Part shown: one piece after another, positions 39,973-49,069 of the stretch
How positions within the stretch are numbered: position 1 is the first letter of the stretch
Layout of the letters: the number at the start of each line of letters is the position of its first letter
Assembly (NCBI RefSeq): GCF_000819765.1
Contig: NZ_CDBT01000024.1
Location: 1-64,000 of the forward strand
Direction: 5' to 3'
From: Aeromonas bivalvium
Lineage (GTDB): Bacteria; Pseudomonadota; Gammaproteobacteria; Enterobacterales; Aeromonadaceae
Length of the DNA: 64,000 nt
Position numbers and translations under genes: made by a program
The notes under the pieces: model-generated
What the model was told of the DNA's origin: nothing
Seen by the model: only the letters and a program-made list of their open reading frames with translations
Databases searched by the model: none

Positions 39973-41130
39973 ATGAATTTCAATCTGACCGAGGATCAGC
40001 GCGCCTACTGCGAGGCCGCTACCGCCTTTGCCAACGAGGCGCTCAAGCCCAATGCCGCCCGCTGGGACAGGGAGCACGAGTTCCCCATCCCCACCATCAG
40101 GGAGGCGGCGGCGCTGGGCTTTTGCGGCCTCTACACCCCGGAGCAGTACGGCGGTCTTGGCCTGTCACGGCTCGATGCCAGCCTCATCTTCGAGCGTCTG
40201 GCCATGGGCTGCACCTCCACCACGGCCTACCTCACCATCCACAACATGGTGAGCTGGATGCTGGGCAGCTGGCTGCCGAGTGAGGTGGCCGCAGAGTGGG
40301 TGCCAAGGCTTAGCTGCGGCGAGCTGCTGGGCTCGTATTGTCTCACCGAACCGGGGGCGGGATCGGATGCCGCCGCCCTCAAGACCCGGGCGGTGCGCGA
40401 GGGTGACGATTACCTCATCGAGGGCAGCAAGGTGTTCATCTCGGGGGCGGGCAGCACGGACGTGCTGGTGGTGATGGCCCGCACCGGAGGGGAGGGGGCC
40501 AAGGGGATATCTGCCTTTATGGTGCCCGCCGATACGCCGGGTGTGAGCTACGGCAAGGCGGAGGAGAAGATGGGCTGGCACAGCCAGCCGACCCGGGAGG
40601 TGAATTTCAGCGCCGTGCGCATTCCCGCCCGCTACCGGCTGGGGGAGGAGGGAGAAGGGTTCAGGTTCGCCATGCAGGCCCTGGATGGCGGGCGCATCAA
40701 CATCGCCAGCTGCTCGGTGGGCACCGCCCAGCAGGCGCTGGATGACGCCCTGGCCCATGTACAGCAGCGTCAGCAATTTGGTCATCCCATCGGCGAATTC
40801 CAGAGCGTGCAGTTTCGTCTGGCGGACATGGCCACCGAGCTTGCCGCCGCCCGCCTGCTGGTGCGCCAGGCTGCCGACAGGCTCGATGGCGGCAGCCCGG
40901 ACAAGAGCGCCTGGTGCGCCATGGCCAAGCGTCTGGCCACGGACGTGGGTTATCGGGTCTGCGACGAGGCCCTGCAACTCTTTGGCGGCTATGGTTATAT
41001 CCGCGAATACCCGCTCGAACGCTACCTGCGTGACACCCGGGTCCATCGCATTCTGGAGGGAACCAACGAGGTGATGCGACTCATCATCGCTCGCCGCCTG
41101 CTGGCGAACCCTTCCCTGATCCTGGAATGA
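39973..41130 (+). CDS. Acyl-CoA dehydrogenase, probably isobutyryl-CoA dehydrogenase
   Basis: A 385-residue FAD acyl-CoA dehydrogenase with the standard catalytic Glu in ILEGTNEVMR and the family motifs CLTEPGAGSDAAA and 'FGGYGYIREYPLERYLRD'. Position between mmsA and an enoyl-CoA hydratase, and the N-terminus 'MNFNLTEDQRAY', fit the isobutyryl-CoA dehydrogenase (ACAD8-like) of valine catabolism. It starts 16 bp after mmsA behind AAGGAGG. Substrate specificity is inferred from context. Confidence 0.88.
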   Translation: MNFNLTEDQRAYCEAATAFANEALKPNAARWDREHEFPIPTIREAAALGFCGLYTPEQYGGLGLSRLDASLIFERLAMGCTSTTAYLTIHNMVSWMLGSWLPSEVAAEWVPRLSCGELLGSYCLTEPGAGSDAAALKTRAVREGDDYLIEGSKVFISGAGSTDVLVVMARTGGEGAKGISAFMVPADTPGVSYGKAEEKMGWHSQPTREVNFSAVRIPARYRLGEEGEGFRFAMQALDGGRINIASCSVGTAQQALDDALAHVQQRQQFGHPIGEFQSVQFRLADMATELAAARLLVRQAADRLDGGSPDKSAWCAMAKRLATDVGYRVCDEALQLFGGYGYIREYPLERYLRDTRVHRILEGTNEVMRLIIARRLLANPSLILE

Positions 41131-41167
41131 GGGGCGCCAGATGCCGCCTACACACAAGGATGATCCC

Positions 41168-41980
41168 ATGACGAGGATACAGCTCGAATATCACGGCCAC
41201 GTGGCCTACATCACCCTCGACCATCCCCCCGCCAACACCTGGACCCTGGCCAGCCTGCGCGCCTTCGTGCAGATGATGGCCGAACTCGATGGCAAACCCG
41301 AGATAGTGGCCCTGGTCGTGCGCGGGGCCGGCGACAAGTTTTTCTGCGCCGGCGCCGATCTCAAGATGTTTGCCGATAGCGATAGCCAGCATGCCGAGCA
41401 GGTGGCCCAGGCCTTTGGCGAGGCGTTCGAGGCCCTGGCCCGCTTTCACGGGGTCAGTATCGCCGCCATCAATGGCTTTGCCATGGGAGGGGGCCTGGAG
41501 GTGGCGCTGGCCTGCGACATTCGCATCGCCGAGCAGCAGGCCATCATGGGGCTGCCGGAGGCGTCGGTGGGCCTGCTGCCCTGCGCCGGCGGCACCCAGC
41601 GCCTGACCGAGCTGGTGGGGCCGGGCTGGGCCAAGCGGATGATACTGTGCGGCGAGAAGGTGGATGCCACCCTGGCCTATCAGATTGGCCTGGTGGAGGA
41701 GGTGGTCAAGGTGGGTCGCGCCTGGGAGGCGGCGCGCCAGATGGCGGCCCATGCCGAGCGCCAGAGCCCGGCCGCCCTGCGTGCCTGCAAGCAGCTCATC
41801 AACGAGGGGCGCCGTCGCCCCAGGGATGAGGCCCTGCCCATGGAACGTACCCTCTTTCTTCGTCTCTTCGAAGACCCCAATCAGCGGGAGGGGGTGGCCG
41901 CCTTTCTCGAGAAACGGGCGCCGCGCTGGCGTTATGGGGCGACAAGCGAGCGCAATGAACCGAGCCAGCAGCCAGGATGA
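41168..41980 (+). CDS. Enoyl-CoA hydratase (methacrylyl-CoA step)
   Basis: A 270-residue crotonase with both catalytic Glu residues: GGGLEVALACDI and LPEASVGLLPCAGGTQRL. The oxyanion loop is 'FFCAGADLKMF'. It should hydrate methacrylyl-CoA to 3-hydroxyisobutyryl-CoA in the valine route. The start is ambiguous: ATG 41168 has AAGGA seven bases upstream, while an in-frame ATG at 41141 also has a fair ribosome site and would add nine residues. Confidence 0.9.
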   Translation: MTRIQLEYHGHVAYITLDHPPANTWTLASLRAFVQMMAELDGKPEIVALVVRGAGDKFFCAGADLKMFADSDSQHAEQVAQAFGEAFEALARFHGVSIAAINGFAMGGGLEVALACDIRIAEQQAIMGLPEASVGLLPCAGGTQRLTELVGPGWAKRMILCGEKVDATLAYQIGLVEEVVKVGRAWEAARQMAAHAERQSPAALRACKQLINEGRRRPRDEALPMERTLFLRLFEDPNQREGVAAFLEKRAPRWRYGATSERNEPSQQPG

Positions 41981-41990
41981 GGGGGTATCG

Positions 41991-43145
41991 ATGACGTCTG
42001 AGATGAGAGAGGGAGTCCGGGCAGAGCGGTTGCCGACCCGGGATGGACGATGGCTCGGGGTGTTGACCCTGGACAGCCCCGCCTCCCTCAATGCCTTGAG
42101 CCTGCCGATGATCCAGGCCCTGACTCGGCACCTGCGCGACTGGGAGCAAGATCCCCGGGTGTGCGCCGTGCTGCTGGAGGGGGCAGGGGAGAAGGCATTT
42201 TGCGCCGGGGGGGATATTCGCTCCTTCTACCATGAGCGCCAGCGCATGAGCGATGGCGAGCTGTTTCGCTATGCGCGGGACTTCTTCTTGCAGGAGTACC
42301 GGCTCGACCTGTTGATCCACCAGTATGGCAAGCCCCTTGTCTGCCTCGCCAACGGCATCTGCATGGGGGGGGGCATGGGACTGCTGGCGGGGGCCCGTTT
42401 TCGGCTGGTCACGGAATCGAGTCTGCTGGCCATGCCGGAGGTGAGCATAGGCCTCTACCCCGACGTGGGGGCGAGCTGGTGGCTGAGCCGCCTGCCCGGG
42501 CGGCTCGGGCTCTGGCTCGGCCTCACCGGGGCCCGCTGCAACGGCGCCGATGCCCTGGGGCTGGGGCTGGCGGACTGGGCCCTGGCCCGCACCGATCGCC
42601 CGCGCCTGATGGCGTCGCTGCTGGCGCTGGACTGGCAACAGGAGGGCGAGGCCCTGGATGATGCGCTGGCGTTGTGCTTTGCCGCCCTGGCGGATCAGGC
42701 GACCCTGCCGCCCCCCCTCTTGCTGCCCTGTCGGGATCAGATTGATGCCTTGCTGGCAGGCCTCAGCCTGGAAGGGGTATTGGCCCGCCTGTTCGAGGCC
42801 CCCCTGGAGGGGGCGCTGGCCCAGCAGCGTGAGACCTGCCGCGGCGGCAGTCCCTTGAGCCGGGCCTTGCTGTGGCGCCAGTATTGGCAGGGGCGTCACC
42901 TCTCCCTGGCCGAGGCCTTCGCCGAGGAGCTGACCCTGTCGGTGAACTGCGTGCTCAGGGGCGATTTTATCGAAGGGGTCAGGGCGCTGCTCATCGACAA
43001 GGACAAGGAGCCTCACTGGCAGGGACCCCAGGCCCTGGACGGGATCGCGGACTTCTATCGCTGGCCGGCCCTGGCGGGAGAGACTGACAACCCGTTGTGG
43101 CGTGAGCTGAAGGAACAAACGGACAAGCAAGGGAGAGCATCATGA
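41991..43145 (+). CDS. 3-Hydroxyisobutyryl-CoA hydrolase
   Basis: A 384-residue crotonase-superfamily hydrolase, longer than hydratases as usual for HIBCH. Signature elements are 'AFCAGGDIRSFY', GGGMGLLAGARFRLV and the catalytic Glu/Asp in MPEVSIGLYPDVGASW, which sets hydrolases apart. It releases 3-hydroxyisobutyrate from its CoA ester. ATG at 41991 is chosen because GAGGGGG lies six bases before it; in-frame starts exist upstream inside the previous gene. Its stop overlaps the mmsB start (ATGA). Confidence 0.92.
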   Translation: MTSEMREGVRAERLPTRDGRWLGVLTLDSPASLNALSLPMIQALTRHLRDWEQDPRVCAVLLEGAGEKAFCAGGDIRSFYHERQRMSDGELFRYARDFFLQEYRLDLLIHQYGKPLVCLANGICMGGGMGLLAGARFRLVTESSLLAMPEVSIGLYPDVGASWWLSRLPGRLGLWLGLTGARCNGADALGLGLADWALARTDRPRLMASLLALDWQQEGEALDDALALCFAALADQATLPPPLLLPCRDQIDALLAGLSLEGVLARLFEAPLEGALAQQRETCRGGSPLSRALLWRQYWQGRHLSLAEAFAEELTLSVNCVLRGDFIEGVRALLIDKDKEPHWQGPQALDGIADFYRWPALAGETDNPLWRELKEQTDKQGRAS

Positions 43146-44056
43146 TCACAGGGGTAGGGTTTATCGGCCTTGGCAACATGGGGGGGCCCATGGCGGCCAA
43201 CCTGGCCAGGGCGGGGCTGAGGGTGCAGGTGTTCGATCTGCTGCCCGATCATCTTATCGCCGCCGGGCAGGCGGGTTGTCATTGCGCCGCCAGCGCCGCC
43301 CAGGCGGTCGCGGGCTGCGATCTGGTGATCAGCATGCTGCCCGCCGGGGAGCATGTGGTGGGACTCTGGCTCGGCACGGGATCTGGGGACATAGTGGGCA
43401 ACGGCCTGCTGGCGGCCCTGAGCCCGGACACCCTGGTCATCGACTGCTCCACCATAGACGTGGCCTCGGCCCGCGCCGTGGGGGAGGCCGCCCGGGCCCT
43501 GGGCCATCGCTTCATCGATGCCCCCGTCTCCGGCGGGGTGGCCGGGGCCGCGGCCGGTACCCTCACCTTCATCGTCGGTGGCGAGCGTGCCGATTTCGAG
43601 GCGGCCAAGCCCATCCTGGCCCACATGGGGCAGAACCTGTTCCATGCCGGGGCCCTGGGGGCGGGCCAGATCGCCAAGATGTGCAACAACATGCTGCTCG
43701 CCATCCAGATGGCGGGCACCGCGGAGGCCCTGGCGCTGGGGGTGAAGGAGGGGCTGGATCCGGCCGTGCTCTCCGGCATCATGGCCAAGAGCTCGGGCAG
43801 CAACTGGAGCCTGGAACGCTACAATCCCTGGCCCGGGGTGATGGAGAAGGTGCCCGCATCGCGCGGGTATGAGGGAGGCTTCATGACCCGGCTCATGGTG
43901 AAAGACCTTGGGCTGGCCATGGCCCTGGCCGAGCATGCCCACAGCGCCGTCCCCCTGGGGGCCCTGGCCCGCAACCTGTTCAACCTGCACGCCAGCCGGG
44001 GGGAGGGGGAGAGGGATTTCTCCAGCATCCTCAACCTCTATCGGGAACCCGAGTGA
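43142..44056 (+). CDS. mmsB: 3-Hydroxyisobutyrate dehydrogenase
   Basis: A 304-residue NAD-dependent dehydrogenase of the beta-hydroxyacid family. The N-terminal Rossmann motif is GFIGLGNMGGPMA, the substrate loop is DAPVSGGVAGA, and the catalytic Lys lies in GAGQIAKMCNNM. It oxidises 3-hydroxyisobutyrate to methylmalonate semialdehyde, the MmsA substrate. Overlapping ATGA with the hydrolase gene indicates translational coupling. Confidence 0.95.
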   Translation: MITGVGFIGLGNMGGPMAANLARAGLRVQVFDLLPDHLIAAGQAGCHCAASAAQAVAGCDLVISMLPAGEHVVGLWLGTGSGDIVGNGLLAALSPDTLVIDCSTIDVASARAVGEAARALGHRFIDAPVSGGVAGAAAGTLTFIVGGERADFEAAKPILAHMGQNLFHAGALGAGQIAKMCNNMLLAIQMAGTAEALALGVKEGLDPAVLSGIMAKSSGSNWSLERYNPWPGVMEKVPASRGYEGGFMTRLMVKDLGLAMALAEHAHSAVPLGALARNLFNLHASRGEGERDFSSILNLYREPE

Positions 44057-44117
44057 GGCGAGATGGCCAAGGGGCGGGCCGCCGCGGGCCCGTCGACAGA
44101 GACAAGGAGGAGCCGAG

Positions 44118-44876
44118 ATGGAACTGAACAACAAGCTGATCGCCGTGACAGGGGCGGGGCGGGGACTGGGGCGAGCCATCGCCCTGGCATTGGCGGCACG
44201 GGGGGCCAGGCTGGCCCTGATCGATGTCAACCGGGCGGATCTTGAGATCACCGAGGCCGAGCTGCAGAGCCGGGGCGGAGTCTGCTCGCTCCATGTCTGC
44301 AACGTGGCCGACGAGCAGGAGGTGGAGGCGAGCTTTGCCGCCATCCAGCACCTGGGTTCCCTTGCCGGCCTCGTCAACTGCGCCGGGATCCTGCGGGACG
44401 GCATGCTGATCAAGGTGAAAGGGGGAGAGCTGGTGGGGAAGATGAGCCTGGCCCAGTGGCAGGCGGTGATCGACGTCAATCTGACCGGCACCTTCCTGTG
44501 CGGCCGCGAGGGGGCGGCCCTGATGGCGCGCCACGGCGAGGGAGGGGTCATCATCAACATCTCATCCATCGCCCGGGCCGGCAACATGGGGCAGAGCAAC
44601 TATGCCGCCAGCAAGGCGGGGGTGGCGGCCCTGGTGGTGACCTGGGCGCGGGAGCTGGCGCGCCACGGCATCCGGGTGATGGGCATAGCCCCCGGGGTGT
44701 TCGCCACCGAGATGACGGCGGCCATGAAACCCGAGGCCATGGATCGCATGCTGCAAGCGATCCCCGCGGCTCGCCTGGGGGAGGCCGATCAGCTGGCCGA
44801 TGCGGTGGCCTTCATTCTCGGCAACGACTATCTCTCCGGACGCATGATAGAGCTGGACGGCGGCCTGCGGCTCTAG
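44118..44876 (+). CDS. Short-chain dehydrogenase/reductase, FabG-like
   Basis: A 252-residue classical SDR. The cofactor motif is TGAGRGLGRAIA, with Asp at the end of beta-2 ('LALIDVNRA') suggesting NAD rather than NADP. The catalytic Ser-Tyr-Lys is in NISS and SNYAASKAG. It resembles 3-oxoacyl-ACP reductases and 3-hydroxyacyl-CoA dehydrogenases. Being last in the valine operon, it may act on a branched 3-hydroxyacyl-CoA, but this is not shown. AAGGAGGA precedes the ATG. Confidence 0.85.
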   Translation: MELNNKLIAVTGAGRGLGRAIALALAARGARLALIDVNRADLEITEAELQSRGGVCSLHVCNVADEQEVEASFAAIQHLGSLAGLVNCAGILRDGMLIKVKGGELVGKMSLAQWQAVIDVNLTGTFLCGREGAALMARHGEGGVIINISSIARAGNMGQSNYAASKAGVAALVVTWARELARHGIRVMGIAPGVFATEMTAAMKPEAMDRMLQAIPAARLGEADQLADAVAFILGNDYLSGRMIELDGGLRL

Positions 44877-45233
44877 CCCAAGACGGCCACAGGCGGCCAG
44901 CGATGGGGAGCCCTGGGCTCCCCGTCGTCATTTGCAGTGGGCGCCATCTGCATGGCCATGCAGCCATGCCATGGGGCGTGCAGAGGGAAAAAATGGCGGG
45001 ATCTGACCCCAATCCGGCAGAGTTTGACCCAGCTCACACGCCGATCCCCGTACTTCTGTAAAATTGCGCCCGGTCAAGGTGGTCAACGATTGATATGGCG
45101 AAGGATTGCGAGCCGTATAGTCATGCAATATAGTTGCCGCCTTTTTCAGGGGCAGGGATAGTCGCTCCCAGATGATGCGAGTCGAATTGAGCAGGGATCC
45201 TCAACCGCCGCCCAGACAAGCAACAGGATAGCG
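44877..45233. other. Intergenic region between valine operon and permease gene
   Basis: 357 bases with no gene. It starts with a GC hairpin (see the separate entry at 44905) and ends with a less GC-rich stretch (45045-45150) that should contain the promoter of the permease gene. No operator could be assigned. Confidence 0.5.
44905..44923 (+). terminator. Possible terminator of the valine operon
   Basis: Perfect 8-bp stem GGGGAGCC/GGCTCCCC with a 3-base loop, 29 bases after the SDR stop codon. The following sequence has no real U-run, so it could be a weak or factor-dependent terminator. Confidence 0.4.
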
Positions 45234-46670
45234 ATGGACAAGAAACTCGGGCTCGGTGCGCTCATCTCCCTGGTGATCGGCTCCATGATAGGGGCGGGGG
45301 TGTTCAGCCTGCCGCAGAATATCGCCGCCCATGCCAGCGTCGGGGCCGTGGCCCTGGGCTGGACCATCACCGGGCTTGGCATGATCTGCCTGGCCCTGGT
45401 CTATCAGACCCTCTCCCTGCGTCGCCCGGATCTCGATGGCGGCATCTTCAGCTATGCCAAGGCCGGTTTCGGCGACTTCGTCGGCTTCAACGCCGCCTGG
45501 GGCTACTGGATCTGCCAGCTGCTGGCCAACGTCTCCTATGCCGTGGTGGTGTTCAGCGCCCTGAGCTACTTCTTCGACACCCCTGACAGGGTCATCTTCG
45601 GCGATGGCAACACCCCGATCGCCATCACGCTCGCCTCCCTGCTCATCTGGTCGGTACACGCCCTGGTGCTGCGGGGGGTACAGGTGGCGGCCCTGGTCAA
45701 CATAGTGACCACCATCGCCAAGATGGTGCCCCTCATCGTGTTCTGCGTCGCCGTGCTGCTCGCCTTCAATCTGGATACCTTCACCCTGGATATCTGGGGC
45801 CAGGGCAATAGCGAGCTTGGCTCCGTGATGGAGCAGGTCAAATCCACCATGAAGGTGACCCTTTGGGTCTTCATCGGGATCGAGGGGGCCGTGGTGGTGT
45901 CGGCCCGGGCCCGCCATCGCAAGGACGTGGGGCGTGCCACCGTGCTGGCCCTGCTCGGTGCCCTGACCCTCTACGTCATGGTCACCCTCTTCTCCCTGGG
46001 GGTGATGAGCCAACCCGAACTGGCGACCCTGAAAAATCCCTCCACCGCCATGATACTGGAGGCCGTGGTCGGCCCCTGGGGCGCCTGGCTCATCAACATA
46101 GGTCTGGTGATCTCCGTGATGGGGGCCTTGCTGAGCTGGACAGTGCTGGCGGCTGAGGTGCCCTTCATCGCCGGCAAGACAGGGGTCTTTCCGGCCTGGT
46201 TCGCCCGGGAGAACGAACGGGGCTCTCCCAGCGTCGCTCTCTGGTGCTCCACCTGCCTGGTGCAGGCCTTCCTCATCATCATCTATTTCCAGAGCAGTAC
46301 CTATCTGGCCCTGGTCAACATCACCACGGCCGCGGCCCTGGTGCCTTACGTCTTCTCCGGCGCCTATGGTCTCAAATTGGCCCTGAGCGGCCAGACCTAT
46401 CAGGGCCAGCCCCATCAGCGCAAACGGGACATGCTGCTGGCCCTGGTGGCCACCGGCTACGGCTGCTGGCTGGTCTATGCCGCCGGGATCGAGTACCTGC
46501 TGCTGGTGGCCCTGCTCTACAGTCCGGGCATCTTCATCTACTGGAAGGCGCGTCAGCACCATGGCCTGCGTGGCCTCAACCGGCTGGAGCAAGGGATGAC
46601 GGCGGCCCTGCTGGGGTTTGCCGTGCTGGCCTTCTACAAGGTGATGGACGGTACCATTCCTCTGAGTTAG
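45234..46670 (+). CDS. APC-family amino acid permease, arginine/ornithine antiporter-like
   Basis: A 478-residue transporter with 12-13 hydrophobic segments. The N-terminal 'GALISLVIGSMIGAGVFSLPQN' is the APC substrate-binding helix and closely resembles ArcD-type basic amino acid antiporters. 'FIGIEGAVVVSARA' is the TM6 signature of the same subgroup. No arcA/B/C genes are adjacent, so arginine/ornithine specificity is by similarity only. ATG at 45234 with AGGA upstream. A strong terminator follows. Confidence 0.85.
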   Translation: MDKKLGLGALISLVIGSMIGAGVFSLPQNIAAHASVGAVALGWTITGLGMICLALVYQTLSLRRPDLDGGIFSYAKAGFGDFVGFNAAWGYWICQLLANVSYAVVVFSALSYFFDTPDRVIFGDGNTPIAITLASLLIWSVHALVLRGVQVAALVNIVTTIAKMVPLIVFCVAVLLAFNLDTFTLDIWGQGNSELGSVMEQVKSTMKVTLWVFIGIEGAVVVSARARHRKDVGRATVLALLGALTLYVMVTLFSLGVMSQPELATLKNPSTAMILEAVVGPWGAWLINIGLVISVMGALLSWTVLAAEVPFIAGKTGVFPAWFARENERGSPSVALWCSTCLVQAFLIIIYFQSSTYLALVNITTAAALVPYVFSGAYGLKLALSGQTYQGQPHQRKRDMLLALVATGYGCWLVYAAGIEYLLLVALLYSPGIFIYWKARQHHGLRGLNRLEQGMTAALLGFAVLAFYKVMDGTIPLS

Positions 46671-46683
46671 TCGGCACAATAGC

Positions 46684-46713
46684 GAGGTGGCCCCTGGGCC
46701 ACCTCTTTTTTTT
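46684..46713 (+). terminator. Rho-independent terminator of the permease gene
   Basis: 10-bp perfect stem GAGGTGGCCC/GGGCCACCTC with a CT loop followed by eight T, 13 bases after the stop codon. Confidence 0.95.
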
Positions 46714-46767
46714 GCCCAGGCCGTCGTCCAGCCGGACGGCCGCCTGGGCTGGTCACAAGGACACGAG

Positions 46768-47556
46768 ATGCTGTTTCTGGGTTATCTGTTGCTGGGAGCC
46801 TTTGCGGGCATATTGGGGGGGCTGTTTGGCATAGGAGGCGGCCTCATCATAGTGCCCGTGCTGGTGGTGAGTTTTCATGCCCAGGGCATTCCCGGCGAGA
46901 TAGTGACCCACCTGGCCCTTGGCACCTCCATGCTCACCATGATCTTCACCGGCCTGAGCTCCCTGCGGGTGCACTACAGCAAGGGAGTGGTACAGTGGCC
47001 CCTCATTCGCCGGCTGGCGGGGGGCATGATGGTGGGGGCCTGGCTCGGCGGCATGACGGCCAACCTGCTCAGCGCCGGCACCCTCAATCTCATCATCGGC
47101 TGCTTCGCCTGGGCCATGGCGCTGCAAATGGGCCTCAACCTGAGGCCCAAGGCGGAGCGGCACCTGCCCGGCCCGGTGGGAACAGGCATCGCCGGCACCC
47201 TGATTGGCTGGCTCTCCGCCATGTTTGGCATCGGCGGCGGCTCCCTGACCGTACCCTATCTCACCTGGAACAGCGTGCCCATGAAGCAGGCGGTGGCCGT
47301 CTCGGTGGCCGGCAGCATTCCCATCGCCCTGGCGGGGAGCCTGAGCTATCTCTACGCCGGCTGGGGTCATGCCGCCTTGCCAGAATGGAGCCTGGGCTAT
47401 GTCTATCTGCCCGCCTGGCTCGGCATAGTGCTGACCAGTACCCAGTTTGCCCGGCTCGGCGCCCGGTTGGCACATCGCCTCTCTCCCCAGCGTCTGCGCC
47501 AGGGATTTGCCCTGCTGCTGCTGTGCGTCGGCGCCAAATTCATGATTTTTAGCTAG
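46768..47556 (+). CDS. TSUP-family (TauE/SafE) membrane permease
   Basis: A 262-residue protein with about eight hydrophobic helices in two repeated halves. Each half has the family loop: 'GGLFGIGGGLIIVPVL' near residue 20 and 'SAMFGIGGGSLTVPYL' near residue 155. TSUP proteins export or import sulfite, sulfoacetate or other organosulfur anions; the substrate here is unknown. ATG at 46768 preceded by AAGGA. Monocistronic, between a terminator and the 4.5S RNA promoter. Confidence 0.88.
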   Translation: MLFLGYLLLGAFAGILGGLFGIGGGLIIVPVLVVSFHAQGIPGEIVTHLALGTSMLTMIFTGLSSLRVHYSKGVVQWPLIRRLAGGMMVGAWLGGMTANLLSAGTLNLIIGCFAWAMALQMGLNLRPKAERHLPGPVGTGIAGTLIGWLSAMFGIGGGSLTVPYLTWNSVPMKQAVAVSVAGSIPIALAGSLSYLYAGWGHAALPEWSLGYVYLPAWLGIVLTSTQFARLGARLAHRLSPQRLRQGFALLLLCVGAKFMIFS

Positions 47557-47622
47557 ATTGCCGACTCTTTGCCCAGGTTGCTGGAAAATCCGCCAGTCGG
47601 GGCGCGGCAGGGCAGAAAGCCA

Positions 47623-47651
47623 TTGCATTGACCGGCCAGTTTGCCTATTCT
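47623..47651 (+). promoter_or_regulatory. Promoter of the 4.5S RNA gene
   Basis: -35 TTGCAT (47623-47628), 17-bp spacer, -10 TATTCT (47646-47651), then a GC-rich discriminator CCTCGCC leading straight to the first G of the RNA at 47659. A GC discriminator suggests stringent, growth-rate control, as for other stable RNAs. Confidence 0.75.
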
Positions 47652-47658
47652 CCTCGCC

Positions 47659-47772
47659 GGTGGTCCCATTGGTCCTCTCGCATTGATAACCCGTCGACCT
47701 GGTCAGGACCGGAAGGTAGCAGCCAAGGTGGGGGACTCGAGTGCCGGGATGTGGCTGGTGGGACCACCACCT
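47659..47772 (+). ncRNA. ffs: 4.5S RNA (signal recognition particle RNA)
   Basis: The apical domain is nearly identical to E. coli 4.5S RNA: the Ffh-binding and FtsY-contact region GGTCAGGACCGGAAGG with the GGAA tetraloop (around 47701-47716), then AGCAGCCAAGG and GTGCCGGGATGT on the return strand. The ends close perfectly, with GGTGGTCCCA (47659-47668) pairing with TGGGACCACC (47759-47768), to make a ~114-nt hairpin as in E. coli. With Ffh it targets membrane proteins co-translationally. The exact 3' end is approximate. Confidence 0.95.
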
Positions 47773-48165
47773 GTTTGTGCAACGCAGCCAGGTATCATCA
47801 CTCCTCTTCTCTGTCTCTTCTTGTCATCCACCTTGTCTTGATGCCCGCTCTCGCAGTGGATCCCTGCTGGTTTCCTCCAATCATCCTGCTCTTCTTCAGC
47901 ATCGCCGGTTTCTAGTGCTCAACGTCAAACCGTCAAACCGTCACAACTCGGGCTGTCTCTGCGACCCTTTGGTCGCAGGCAGAGTAGCGCCCACCGCCTT
48001 GGAAGAAAAACACCCCTCCCAGCCATGGAATACCCTCGCCATCGGCCGTACTCCCTTGGCCGTTGCCTCAATACATAGGGAGGGAGCGGCCGCCTTTAGA
48101 GGGCAAACGGCGATATGTCTGCCACTCCATTCTGCTTTTTGGTCGTTCGACCCATGGGAGGCATG
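47773..48165. other. Intergenic region after ffs
   Basis: 393 bases without a credible gene. It has a pyrimidine-rich tract (47795-47840), a short tandem repeat CGTCAAAC x2.6 (47923-47943) and a perfect hairpin CTGCGACC-CTTT-GGTCGCAG (47959-47978) that lacks a U-run. The pyrimidine tract or hairpin may serve ffs 3'-end formation. Confidence 0.5.
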
Positions 48166-49056
48166 CTAGTCGAGCCACTCTTGCAACTCCCGTGATGCCA
48201 GATCCACGAAGGCGCGCAGCCTGGGGGCCATGAAGCGTTGCCTGGGATAGACGAGATGGATGGGATCCGCCTTGCCATGCCATTCGGGCAGGACAGGCAC
48301 CAGACTCCCCTCCTCGCAGGCCTGACGACACAGGTAGGAGGGCAGCAGGGCCACCCCACCGCCAGTCTGCACCATGGTCATGATCAGGCCGACATCGTTG
48401 ATCAGTGTCTGCCGGGCCAGAGAGACGGTCACACTGTTGGCGACCCCGTCGTGGAGTACCCAGGCCTCCTTGCCCAGTGGCGTGAACTGCAGGCAGGCAT
48501 GATGCCGCAGCGCCTGCGGTGCATCTGGCATCCCGGCGCTGGCGAGGTAATCGGGGCTCGCAAACAGGGCCCAGCGCGCAATGCCCACCTGCTTGGCGAT
48601 CAGCGTCGAGTCCTTGAGAGGCCCGGTGCGAATGGCCACATCGACGCCCTCTGCGACCAGATCCACGTAGCGGTTCATCAACACCAGCTCCACGTCGACC
48701 TTTGGCCACTGGCTGCGCATCTGCCCCAGGATGGACGACAGGATCCGGTTGCCGATATCCACGGGAGCCGTGATCCGCAGCAGCCCGCAGGGCTCCTCCC
48801 GCGCTTCGGTCACCGCCGCCTCGGCATCAAGCACATGCACCAGGCCGGCCGAGGCGTGGTCGAAATAGATCTGCCCGGCATCGGTCAGGTGCAACCGACG
48901 GGTGGTTCGCTGCAATAGGGTGACGCCCAGACGCTGCTCCAGCATGGCCACCCGATGACTGACGGTGGAGGTCGGCAACCCCAGCAGACGCGCCGCCGCG
49001 CTGAAGCTGCCGGCTTGCACCACCTTGACGAATACGACGATCTGATTGAAGTCCAT
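48166..49056 (-). CDS. LysR-family transcriptional regulator
   Basis: A 296-residue LTTR. N-terminal helix-turn-helix 'GSFSAAARLLGLPTSTVSHRVAMLEQRLG' (about 17-45), then an effector domain of the AaeR/CrgA-like group ('LRITAPVDIGNRIL', 'VDVAIRTGPLKDSTLIAKQVG'). The ATG at 49056 is chosen because GAG-TTGGA precedes it and the N-terminus MDFNQIVVFVKV is typical. It is divergent from the pirin gene, 97 bp away, and probably controls the pirin and the ycaC-like gene. Confidence 0.92.
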   Translation of the reverse strand: MDFNQIVVFVKVVQAGSFSAAARLLGLPTSTVSHRVAMLEQRLGVTLLQRTTRRLHLTDAGQIYFDHASAGLVHVLDAEAAVTEAREEPCGLLRITAPVDIGNRILSSILGQMRSQWPKVDVELVLMNRYVDLVAEGVDVAIRTGPLKDSTLIAKQVGIARWALFASPDYLASAGMPDAPQALRHHACLQFTPLGKEAWVLHDGVANSVTVSLARQTLINDVGLIMTMVQTGGGVALLPSYLCRQACEEGSLVPVLPEWHGKADPIHLVYPRQRFMAPRLRAFVDLASRELQEWLD

Positions 49057-49069
49057 TTTCCAACTCATT

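Noticed and set aside
47923-47943. Short tandem CGTCAAAC repeats as a CRISPR-like array
   Set aside because: The units are 8 bases with no spacers; no cas genes anywhere in the window.
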